Source: Rhodospirillales bacterium (GTDB lineage: Bacteria; Pseudomonadota; Alphaproteobacteria; Acetobacterales; Acetobacteraceae). From it: a DNA stretch of 7,735 nucleotides. The translations under genes were made by a program, and so were the position numbers. Each line of letters starts with the position of its first letter. The first letter of the stretch is position 1. This document shows positions 1 to 5,673 of this stretch, piece by piece. Location of the stretch: positions 1 through 7,735 of the forward strand of contig JANXXW010000520.1 of NCBI GenBank assembly GCA_025350425.1, written 5' to 3'. Under the pieces are notes generated by a model. That model saw nothing but the letters and a program-made list of their open reading frames with translations. It ran no database searches and had not been told where the DNA came from.

Positions 1-502
1 CGTGACGCTGGCGCGGATCGAGGATTTCGCCCCCTCCGTGGCCTATCGCAGCGGCCGGTTGCGCGCCGACCTCGCATCGTTCGGCGCGGTGGAAATCCTC
101 GACGACGGCGCCACCAAAGCCGCCTGGGCCGCGATCCGCGACGCCGCGCCGATGGTGGAGGAGCCAGGGGCCGTGTGGCGCATATCGGTGCGCCCCTCGG
201 CCGGCCCCGCCGTGGCGCAAGCCGTGGAGGCCGCGTTCGGCGCTGCCTGGTTCATGGACTGGGGCGGTGGCCTGATCTGGGTTGCCGGACCCGCGACCGA
301 GGCCGCCCACGCCGCCGTCGCCGCTGCCGCGCGGGCTAGCGGGGGCACCTGGATGCTGTTCCGCGCGCCTGAGCCGTTGCGTGCCGCGATGGCGGTGGTG
401 CCGCCCGAGGCGCGCGCCCTGTCGGCCATCGGCCAGCGGGTCAAAGCCGCGTTCGATCCGCGTAAAATCCTCAACCCCGGACGTATCCATGCCGGCCTGT
501 GA
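1..502 (+). CDS. glcE: Glycolate oxidase FAD-binding subunit GlcE (3' part)
   Basis: This is the C-terminal part of GlcE, a flavin-binding subunit of glycolate oxidase, which oxidises glycolate to glyoxylate together with GlcD and GlcF. The frame is open to the left edge, so the start and the N-terminal FAD-binding domain lie outside the window. About 166 residues are visible against roughly 350 for the E. coli protein (from memory). The best marker is the ending FDPRKILNPGRIHAGL; a FDP..I.NPGR signature is typical of the C-terminus of GlcD/GlcE-type FAD-linked oxidases. The rest is Ala-rich and diverged, as is common in GlcE. The stop codon is 6 bases before the glcF start, and that gene pair is the main support for calling GlcE instead of another FAD-linked oxidase. 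The GTG at position 2 is probably an internal Val codon. Confidence 0.85.
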   Translation, partial: VTLARIEDFAPSVAYRSGRLRADLASFGAVEILDDGATKAAWAAIRDAAPMVEEPGAVWRISVRPSAGPAVAQAVEAAFGAAWFMDWGGGLIWVAGPATEAAHAAVAAAARASGGTWMLFRAPEPLRAAMAVVPPEARALSAIGQRVKAAFDPRKILNPGRIHAGL

Positions 503-508
503 GATCTG

Positions 509-1813
509 ATGCAAACCTCCTTTACTGACGAACAACTCCGCGACGCCGACAACGCCTCCTCCAACAAGGTCCTGCGGTCCTGCGTGCATTGCGGCATGTG
601 CACCGCGACCTGCCCGACCTTCGTGCTGCTCGGCGACGAGTTAGACAGCCCGCGCGGGCGCATCTACCTCATCAAGGACATGCTGGAATCCGGCCGTCCC
701 GCCACCGAGGAAGTGGTGCGCCACGTTGATCGCTGCCTCTCCTGCCTGTCCTGCATGACAACGTGTCCTTCGGGCGTGAACTACATGCATCTCGTTGACC
801 ACGCGCGGCACTACATCGAGGAGACCTACACCCGTCCCTGGCATGAGCGTGCCCTGCGCGCGGTGCTGGCCGCCGTGCTGCCCTATCCCGGCCGGATGCG
901 TCTGGCGCTGCGTGGCGCCGCCCTGGCCCGCCCATTCGCGGGCCTGATACCGGGGCAGGGGATGTTGGCCAAACGCCTGCGCGCCATGCTGAAGCTGGCG
1001 CCCACGCGGCTGCTGCCTGCCAGCGCCACCGAACGCCCCGGCGTGCATCCCGCGATCGGATTGCGCCGTGGCCGCGTGGCCCTGCTCGCCGGCTGCGCGC
1101 AGCAGGTGCTGGACCCCGCGATCAACGAGGCGACCATCCGCCTGCTGACCCGCCTCGGCATCGAGGTCGTGGTCGCGCAGGGTGCCGGATGCTGCGGCGC
1201 GCTAACGCATCACATGGGCCAGCGCGAGCGCGGCATGGCCAGCGCCCGGGCCAACATCGTCACCTGGACCCGCGAGGCCGATGGCGACGGCCTGGACGCC
1301 ATCATCGTCAACACCTCCGGCTGCGGCACGACCGTGAAGGATTACGGCTACGTGTTCCGCGACGCGCCTGACGCCGCCGCTGCCGCACGAATCTCGGCGC
1401 TGACGCTGGATGTGAGCGAGTATCTCGTCCGCATCGGCTACGCCCCCACGCGGGAGAAGCCGGATTTGCGCGTGGCCTACCATTCGGCCTGTAGCCTGCA
1501 ACACGGCCAGCAAGTCACCACGCAACCCAAGACGCTGCTCAAGGCGGCGGGGTTTACCGTGGTCGAGCCGCTGGAGCCGCATCTGTGCTGCGGTTCCGCC
1601 GGCACCTACAACATCGTGCAGCCCGACATCGCCGGGCAGTTGCGCGAGCGCAAGCTGGCCAACCTGAAGGCGACCCGTCCGGACGTGATCGCCGCCGGCA
1701 ATATTGGCTGCATCACGCAGCTGGCGGGCGACGGCATCCCCGTCATCCACACCATTCAATTGCTGGACTGGATGGCTGGCGGGCCGTCGCCGCTGCCGAT
1801 CCGCGCCGGCTGA
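509..1813 (+). CDS. glcF: Glycolate oxidase iron-sulfur subunit GlcF
   Basis: GlcF is the Fe-S subunit of glycolate oxidase and is thought to pass electrons from the GlcD/GlcE flavins towards the respiratory chain at the inner membrane. The 434-residue protein has two ferredoxin-type clusters near the N-terminus: C25, C28, C31, C35 (CVHCGMCTATCP) and C76, C79, C82, C86 (CLSCLSCMTTCP), enough for two 4Fe-4S centres. Two cysteine-rich CCG modules follow. The first has C196 and GAGCCG at 225-230; the second has C328 and LCCGSAGTYN at 359-368. This order is diagnostic for the GlcF/heterodisulfide-reductase-D-like family. Length is close to the usual 400-440. The ATG lies 6 bases after the glcE stop with only a weak purine stretch (GAGA) before it, suggesting translational coupling. 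All cluster cysteines are present, so the subunit looks functional. Confidence 0.95.
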   Translation: MQTSFTDEQLRDADNASSNKVLRSCVHCGMCTATCPTFVLLGDELDSPRGRIYLIKDMLESGRPATEEVVRHVDRCLSCLSCMTTCPSGVNYMHLVDHARHYIEETYTRPWHERALRAVLAAVLPYPGRMRLALRGAALARPFAGLIPGQGMLAKRLRAMLKLAPTRLLPASATERPGVHPAIGLRRGRVALLAGCAQQVLDPAINEATIRLLTRLGIEVVVAQGAGCCGALTHHMGQRERGMASARANIVTWTREADGDGLDAIIVNTSGCGTTVKDYGYVFRDAPDAAAAARISALTLDVSEYLVRIGYAPTREKPDLRVAYHSACSLQHGQQVTTQPKTLLKAAGFTVVEPLEPHLCCGSAGTYNIVQPDIAGQLRERKLANLKATRPDVIAAGNIGCITQLAGDGIPVIHTIQLLDWMAGGPSPLPIRAG

Positions 1814-1817
1814 CGCC

Positions 1818-2372
1818 ATGCGCCTGCTTCTGGCGCTGCTGCTGACCCTGGCTGCGCTGCCCGCTTTGGCGCAGCCCCGGCCAATTCAGCGTAACGCGGA
1901 GCTGGACACTCTGCTCGACGCCCTCAAGGTCGCGCCGACCGAGGAAGCCGCCGCTGCCGTCGAGGTCCGCGTGAGGCAGCTTTGGCTGGAGGCGGGTTCG
2001 CCCGCCGCCACGCTGCTCATGAAACGCGGCCTGCGCGACCTCTCGAACAATGCCGGCGGGGCCGCCCAGGACGATTTTGACTCGGCACTGGCGCTGGAGC
2101 CTGACCTGGCCGAGGCATACAACCGTCGCGCCATCGCCCGTTACCTTCAGGGCGACTATCTCGGCGCCATCGCCGACATCGAGGCGACGCTGCGGCGCGA
2201 GCCGCGTAACTTCATGGCGTTCCAAAGCCTGTCCCGCATCGCCGAGGCGCGTGGTGACGCAAAGGGCGCCTTGATCGCCTGGCGGCGCGCTCTCGAACTC
2301 GATCCCAAGACACCTGATGGCGGGACGCGCCTGCGTGAACTCGAGCATAAGGTTGACGGCGAGCGGATCTGA
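1818..2372 (+). CDS. Secreted tetratricopeptide-repeat (TPR) protein
   Basis: This is a 184-residue protein starting MRLLLALLLTLAALPALAQ, a clear Sec signal peptide with likely cleavage after A18, so the mature part should be periplasmic. Residues about 64-165 form two to three TPR units; markers include the A..DF..AL.L.P pattern at 83-95, AEAYNRRAIARYLQGDYLGAI at 98-118 and the ALIAWRRALELDP helix at 151-163. TPRs mediate protein-protein contacts, and no catalytic motif is seen. The ATG is 4 bases after the glcF stop with no clear Shine-Dalgarno, which argues for translational coupling and membership of the glc operon. A longer reading of the same frame overlaps glcF by about 110 bases and would bury the signal peptide, so this start is preferred. 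A role in assembly or stability of the glycolate oxidase is only an inference from position. Confidence 0.85.
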   Translation: MRLLLALLLTLAALPALAQPRPIQRNAELDTLLDALKVAPTEEAAAAVEVRVRQLWLEAGSPAATLLMKRGLRDLSNNAGGAAQDDFDSALALEPDLAEAYNRRAIARYLQGDYLGAIADIEATLRREPRNFMAFQSLSRIAEARGDAKGALIAWRRALELDPKTPDGGTRLRELEHKVDGERI

Positions 2373-2508
2373 GACGAGACGCCGCGTTGCAACAGGTTAC
2401 AAACTGGCTTTGGGTTTGCCGTATTTTTGCCAGAAATCATGCTTACATAGAGCTTGTCAGGTGGACGATTGCGTCCACTATCGTTTTGCTTTGAAAGCGA
2501 GGGCAAAG
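2373..2508 (+). promoter_or_regulatory. AT-rich leader with a 7-bp hairpin
   Basis: This intergenic stretch is visibly richer in A and T than the flanking genes (about 42% GC over 2401-2460) and probably carries the promoter of the Gly/Tyr/Pro-rich protein gene. I found no good -35/-10 pair; TTGCCG at 2416 and TTGCCA at 2427 lack a convincing -10 at proper spacing, although TGCTTACAT at 2440-2448 could be a weak extended -10. A perfect 7-bp inverted repeat, GTGGACG (2461-2467) and CGTCCAC (2472-2478) around the loop ATTG, lies about 30 bases before the start codon and could be a leader hairpin or an operator. The ribosome binding site is GAGGG at 2499-2503, 5 bases before the ATG. No terminator for the glc operon is seen here. 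Confidence 0.4.
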
Positions 2509-2880
2509 ATGACCTCAAGATTTCGGCTTCTCGTCGCGGCATCCGTTATCGCCGCGACTGCGATTGCTCCAGTTGCGGCCCAAGCAGAGTGGCGCGGCGG
2601 TTATGGTGGCTACCGGGGTGGCTATGGTGGCTATCACGAAGGATACCGTCATGGCGGCATCGGTGCCGGCGGGCTCGTAGCAGGTGCGCTGCTCGGCCTG
2701 GGTGCTGGCGCCATTATCGGTGGCGTCCTGTCCCCGGGTTATGCGGCTCCCCCTCAGGTCTATTACGCGCCACCGCCGCCGGTCTATTACGCCCCGCCCC
2801 CGGCCTATTACCCGCCCCCTCCGGCCTATTATGCGCCGCCTCCACGCTACTACGCCCCGCCGGGTTATTACCCGGGCTGA
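2509..2880 (+). CDS. Exported Gly/Tyr/Pro-rich low-complexity protein
   Basis: This 123-residue protein has four zones. Residues 1-26 are a signal peptide (cleavage likely after AQA at 24-26, before EW). Residues 29-50 are a Gly-Tyr-Arg/His segment with GGYGGYRGGYGGY repeats. Residues 51-75 are a hydrophobic Gly/Ala stretch (GAGGLVAGALLGLGAGAIIGG) with the small-residue spacing of a glycine-zipper membrane segment. Residues 84-123 are YYAPPP-type repeats rich in Tyr and Pro. Similar small envelope proteins with glycine-zipper and YYxPPP tails occur in alphaproteobacteria, usually annotated as hypothetical. I expect a cell-envelope or surface role but cannot name a function. The ATG is chosen because GAGGG stands 5 bases upstream and because the signal peptide starts there. 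It is a single-gene unit closed by the terminator just downstream. Low-complexity sequence could mislead homology searches. Confidence 0.8.
   Translation: MTSRFRLLVAASVIAATAIAPVAAQAEWRGGYGGYRGGYGGYHEGYRHGGIGAGGLVAGALLGLGAGAIIGGVLSPGYAAPPQVYYAPPPPVYYAPPPAYYPPPPAYYAPPPRYYAPPGYYPG
2758..2877 (+). repeat. Degenerate in-frame repeat encoding YYAPPP units
   Basis: The 3' third of the Gly/Tyr/Pro-rich gene is made of about five degenerate 18-24 base units. They encode VYYAPPPP, VYYAPPPA, YYPPPPA, YYAPPPR and YYAPPGYYPG. The codons differ between units (tattac, tattat, tactac; several proline codons), so selection seems to act on the protein pattern. Unit number may vary between strains by slippage or recombination. 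Confidence 0.75.
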
Positions 2881-2887
2881 CCAGCTG

Positions 2888-2916
2888 ACCGGCACCTTTT
2901 CAGAGGTGCCGGTTTT
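2888..2916 (+). terminator. Intrinsic terminator after the Gly/Tyr/Pro-rich gene
   Basis: A perfect 10-bp stem, ACCGGCACCT (2888-2897) and AGGTGCCGGT (2904-2913), encloses a 6-base loop and runs into TTTT (2913-2916). It starts 7 bases after the stop codon. The stem is GC-rich, as expected for a Rho-independent terminator. Confidence 0.9.
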
Positions 2917-3154
2917 GATTAGAGCAAAGATTTCAATTGCTTTTTATTGTGCTGCAGCGCACACAAGACCTAAGATTGCTCGCGAATGCGCGACTGTCGC
3001 TCGCCCCTCCCGGACCAAATCCCATAAGGGGTTTTGCCGAATGGGTTGGGTGGCCCATCCTGGCAGTCTCCCGTAACCTGTTCGCCCTGGCACGCGCCTG
3101 GAGCGCGGACACCAGGCCACCACGCATAGCTCGTGTGGGCCGGAGACACTACGC
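2917..3154 (+). promoter_or_regulatory. Promoter and structured leader of the helicase gene
   Basis: This stretch of 238 bases has no credible gene. A weak promoter candidate is TTGTGC (2947-2952), 18 bases, TAAGAT (2971-2976). Downstream are two possible RNA hairpins. AAATCCC (3017-3023) pairs with GGGGTTT (3028-3034), with one G-T pair, around the loop ATAA. A longer two-part stem has CCTGG/CCAGG (3086-3090 and 3112-3116) enclosing CGCGC/GCGCG (3093-3097 and 3103-3107) with loop CTGGA. Long structured leaders are known for cold-shock and RNA-helicase genes in several bacteria; that this one is regulatory is an inference. The ribosome binding site GGAGAC is at 3142-3147, 7 bases before the TTG start. 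Confidence 0.35.
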
Positions 3155-4401
3155 TTGACCCATACCAATTTCGACAGTTTCGGCCTTGCCGAACCGATCC
3201 TGCACGCCCTGCGCGCGCAGAAATTCACCACCCCCACCCCGATCCAGGCCGGAGCGATCCCGCTGCTATTGGCTGGACGCGACCTGCTCGGCACTGCCCA
3301 GACCGGCACCGGCAAGACGGCGGCCTTCGCGCTGCCGATCCTGAACCACCTTGCCGCCAACCGCGTCCGCTCGCGCCCATTCCACACTCGCGTTCTCGTC
3401 CTGGCCCCCACGCGGGAGCTGGCAGTGCAGATCGAGGAGGAGTTCAAGCGCTTCGGCGCCGGTCTTGGCCTCCGCAGCGTGCTCATCCTCGGTGGCGTCG
3501 GACGCTCGCCCCAGGTGCAGCGCATGAGCCGTGGCGCCGACATCGTCGTGGGCACACCGGGCCGCATCTGCGACCTGATGAACACCCGCGAACTGCAACT
3601 CGGACAGGTCGAGATGTTCGTGCTCGACGAGGCCGACCGGATGCTCGACCTCGGGTTCATTCGCGACATCCGCAAGGTCGTGGCCACCCTGCCGGTGCGT
3701 CGCCAGTCCATGCTGTTCTCGGCCACCATGCCAGAGGATGTTGGCAAGCTCGCCGAGTCCTTCCTGCGTGACCCCGAGCGCGTCCGTGTCGCCGGCGAGG
3801 AGCCGACGCCCGAGCGTATCGAGCAGCATGTCCACTTCATGGAAGGCAGCGGCAAGCGCAACAAGCTGGTCGAATTGCTGAATGACCCCAGCATGGAACG
3901 CGTGATCGTATTCACCCGCACCAAGCGCGGCGCAGACCGTGTCGCCGAGCAGCTCGAAGCCGCCGGCGTCGGTGCGGACGCGATGCATGGCAACAAAAGC
4001 CAGGGCGCCCGTCAGGCCGCGTTGGAGCGTTTCCGCAACGGTCGCGCTCGCGTTCTGTGGCAACCGATCTCGCCGCGCGCGGCATCGACGTGCACGGCAT
4101 CACCCACGTGGTGAACTTCGAGCTTCCGAACGAGCCGGAAAGCTATGTCCACCGCATCGGCCGCACTGCGCGCGCCGGGGCATCGGGCATCGCCATCTCG
4201 TTCTGTGACGGCAGCGAGCGGGCCTACCTCCGTGCGATCGAGAAGCTGACCGGCATAAAGCTGACGGTCGTGAGTGGCACCCCGCCGACCGAGGTCAAGC
4301 CACCACCGCGCGGTGGCCAGCAGCAGCGTCCGGGCGGCGGCGGCCAGCAATATCGTGGCCAGCAGAGCGGACGTGGCGGCCAGCGTCGCATGGCTGCCTA
4401 A
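3155..4401 (+). pseudogene. rhlE: DEAD-box ATP-dependent RNA helicase (RhlE-type), frameshifted
   Basis: This gene encodes a DEAD-box helicase, which uses ATP to unwind short RNA duplexes in RNA decay, ribosome assembly or cold adaptation. The 5' frame runs 3155-4114 and the rest is in the frame 4057-4401; joined they give about 415 residues. Visible motifs are Q (F7 to PTPIQ 27-31), I AQTGTGKT 48-55, Ia PTRELA 85-90, GG 113-114, Ib TPGR 134-137, II DEAD 158-161, III SAT 189-191, IV VIVFTRTK 250-257, and, in the second frame, V ATDLAARGID (about 303-312) and VI HRIGRTARAG (about 333-342). A Gly/Gln/Arg-rich tail follows, as in many RhlE-like proteins. As sequenced, the first frame ends after 18 out-of-frame residues and lacks motifs V and VI, so it should be inactive. 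The TTG start is supported by GGAGAC 7 bases upstream and by the N-terminus beginning just before the Q motif. RhlE is assigned by overall resemblance; another DEAD-box subfamily is possible. Confidence 0.85.
4053..4061 (+). other. Frameshift site (apparent 1-base deletion) in the helicase gene
   Basis: The helicase frame reads GTT CTG up to 4057, and the conserved continuation starts GTG GCA ACC GAT at 4057, sharing a base with the CTG. One extra G here (CTGGTGGCA instead of CTGTGGCA) would restore RVLVATDLAARGID, the expected motif V context. The flanking sequence on both sides is fully conserved, with no other lesion, stop or degraded motif, so the event is recent or is a sequence error. 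No slippery heptamer for programmed -1 frameshifting is present. Confidence 0.85.
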
Positions 4402-4417
4402 GCGTTAGACGAAGTTA

Positions 4418-4453
4418 ACCCCACGAGGCGTTTGCGCTCCTCGTGGGGTCTTT
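4418..4453 (+). terminator. Intrinsic terminator after the helicase gene
   Basis: A perfect 11-bp stem, ACCCCACGAGG (4418-4428) and CCTCGTGGGGT (4439-4449), has a 10-base loop and is followed by CTTTC. It begins 17 bases after the helicase stop codon. On the other strand the stem is followed by TTAACTT, so it may also stop transcription arriving from the minus-strand genes. Confidence 0.8.
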
Positions 4454-4463
4454 CGACGTTCGA

Positions 4464-4488
4464 GAAGTCCGGGGCCTGCCCCGGCTTC
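4464..4488 (-). terminator. Hairpin at the end of the SYLF gene, possible terminator
   Basis: GAAG (4464-4467) plus CCGGGG (4469-4474) pair with CCCCGG (4479-4484) plus CTTC (4485-4488), with one bulged base and a 4-base loop. The stem overlaps the stop codon of the minus-strand SYLF gene. No long T run follows on the minus strand, so it may be a weak terminator or a 3'-end stabilising hairpin. With the helicase terminator it fills the gap between two converging genes. Confidence 0.45.
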
Positions 4489-5176
4489 AGAGGCTGGCGA
4501 TCTCTCGCGTCAGTGGCTCCGCTGCGACGCTGCGTACGTCACGCCGTATGATAATGTCGTTGCTGGTCACGATGCGGCCGTAGAAGTTGCTGTTGGCATC
4601 GACGTTCGGCTCGATCACGGTGCCGTCCAGGCTGATGCCGGCATAAATCCCCGATGACGATGCCCACACCACGATGTCAGCGCCCGCATTGGTTGTGGTG
4701 GCACCCTCGACGGTAGAACCGAGCGTCGCCACGGCGATACCCGCGTTGGCGCCGATCTTGAAGTTGTTCCGCATCAGCGCCTGCAATGCGCGATCGGTCA
4801 TGATGAACATGATCATCTCGGATTCCTGAGCACCGATCTGCAAGCCAAAGCTTGCCGAACCGACCGTGTAGAAGGCCGGATTGCTCCATCCGCTCGCGTC
4901 ACGCGCCATCATGAGGGCGCGCCCGCCTTCGCCGCCGAAGAAGAAGCCGGCCTTGAAGATACGCGGGGCAATCAGAACGGCCCGTGCCCGATGCAGCAGG
5001 TCTCTCGCGTTACCGAATTCCTTGTCGTGTCTGAGGTCCTGCAATGTCCCGACCGCGTGATCGACGGTGGCCTGCTCCTCGCCGGTGGCGGCATCGGCGG
5101 ATGTCATGATTCCGCCTGTCAGCAACGTGATTCCAACCATGGAAGCCGTTGTCAAAAGGGCTCTACGACGCGTCAT
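4487..5176 (-). CDS. Exported SYLF (YSC84-type) lipid-binding domain protein
   Basis: This 229-residue protein has a signal peptide at about 1-30 (MTRRRALLTTASM, then a hydrophobic run ending SADAA) and a SYLF/YSC84 domain over the rest. Family features are AVLIAPRIFKAGFFFGGEGGRAL at 66-88, then GWSNPAFYTVGSASFGLQIGAQ at 96-117, a hydrophobic MIMFIMTDRALQALM stretch at 121-135, and a Gly/Ala-rich C-terminal half. SYLF domains bind phospholipids; bacterial members are usually exported and of unknown physiological role. TRRRALL resembles a twin-arginine motif, so Tat export is possible, though Sec is not excluded. The start at 5176 is chosen because GGAG lies 7 bases upstream; an extension to 5287 adds 37 Arg-rich residues before the signal peptide and is unlikely. 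A weak promoter (TTGACC 5295-5290, TAACAG 5274-5269, 15-base spacer) may lie upstream, so it need not depend on the DUF1127 gene. Confidence 0.88.
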   Translation of the reverse strand: MTRRRALLTTASMVGITLLTGGIMTSADAATGEEQATVDHAVGTLQDLRHDKEFGNARDLLHRARAVLIAPRIFKAGFFFGGEGGRALMMARDASGWSNPAFYTVGSASFGLQIGAQESEMIMFIMTDRALQALMRNNFKIGANAGIAVATLGSTVEGATTTNAGADIVVWASSSGIYAGISLDGTVIEPNVDANSNFYGRIVTSNDIIIRRDVRSVAAEPLTREIASL

Positions 5177-5347
5177 TCTGGTGCTCCGGTGAACTGCCCG
5201 CATCGCATCCATCCTGAACCTTGGGTCGCGGACGGATGCGCTACGAAGCGCGATCGCGTGCCGCCGTGCTGTTACGCAAGACGGCACATGGTCAATGAGA
5301 ACGATAACGCCGGGATCGCAACGAGGTTCGTCGAAATCGCGAAGTTG

Positions 5348-5575
5348 TCACTCGCTCTTGGCGTCGATGTGCCAGATCGGACGCGACGCCTCGAAACACG
5401 CCTGCGCGCGCGAGATGCCCAGATCGTGCAGCATGTGATCGTCCATCTCTGCGAGATAACGGCGCGACATGGCGACCCGCACCATGCGGCCGATCACGTG
5501 AAATGCCCTGGCGATCATTGCGCCGGCGCTGTTGCGTGGCCGGCTGAGCGGCAGGAAACCCGTGAAGCCCGACAT
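5348..5575 (-). CDS. DUF1127 domain-containing small protein
   Basis: This 75-residue basic protein carries the DUF1127 signature in its second half: SRRYLAEMDDHMLHDLGISRAQA at about 37-59, followed by EASRPIW. DUF1127 proteins are common in alphaproteobacteria. Some short members have been linked to RNA turnover and to phosphate or stress responses, but the function of this one is not known. The N-terminal part (MSGFTGFLPLSRPRNSAG) shows no signal peptide, so the protein is probably cytoplasmic. The start at 5575 is well supported by AGGAG 6 bases upstream; a start at 5629 would add 18 residues without a ribosome binding site. The gene is divergent from the LysR-type regulator, 98 bases away, which makes it a candidate target. 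It lies 171 bases upstream of the SYLF gene on the same strand. Confidence 0.88.
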   Translation of the reverse strand: MSGFTGFLPLSRPRNSAGAMIARAFHVIGRMVRVAMSRRYLAEMDDHMLHDLGISRAQACFEASRPIWHIDAKSE

Positions 5576-5673
5576 CTGAAACTCCTGTGATAGTCGACAG
5601 CTGGTAAATAGGACTGCCCTCTGCATCAAGGAAACGAATTGCGATGATGCTGAGAATAAGCTAATCTGATGAC
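5576..5673. promoter_or_regulatory. Divergent promoter region between DUF1127 and LysR genes
   Basis: These 98 bases must hold the promoters of both divergent genes. For the LysR gene the best candidate is TTGCGA (5639-5644), 17 bases, TAATCT (5662-5667). Its start point would fall at about 5674, on the ATG itself, which suits the absence of a Shine-Dalgarno before that ATG. On the minus strand TATTTA (revcomp of 5604-5609) is a possible -10 but has no good -35. I found no convincing T-N11-A dyad for LysR-type binding. Both elements are weak matches. Confidence 0.35.

Noticed and set aside
43..663. Minus-strand open frame of 206 codons over glcE and glcF
   Set aside because: It overlaps two recognised genes antisense, has biased composition and no family features.
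1704..1817. N-terminal extension of the TPR protein overlapping glcF
   Set aside because: It would put about 38 residues before a clear signal peptide; the ATG at 1818 fits export and operon spacing.
2758..2877. CRISPR-like or non-coding tandem array
   Set aside because: Units are short, degenerate and in frame, and encode a regular YYAPPP pattern; there are no spacers.
2944..3996. Long minus-strand open frame (350 codons) across the helicase gene
   Set aside because: It is antisense to a gene with all DEAD-box motifs; its translation is Arg/Ser-rich with no domain, as expected for a shadow frame in GC-rich DNA.
4053..4061. Programmed -1 ribosomal frameshift in the helicase gene
   Set aside because: No slippery heptamer is present at the junction, and DEAD-box helicases are not known to use recoding. 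A lost base explains it better.
5177..5287. Earlier start of the SYLF protein
   Set aside because: The extra residues are Arg-rich and precede the signal peptide, whereas the start at 5176 has GGAG at proper distance.
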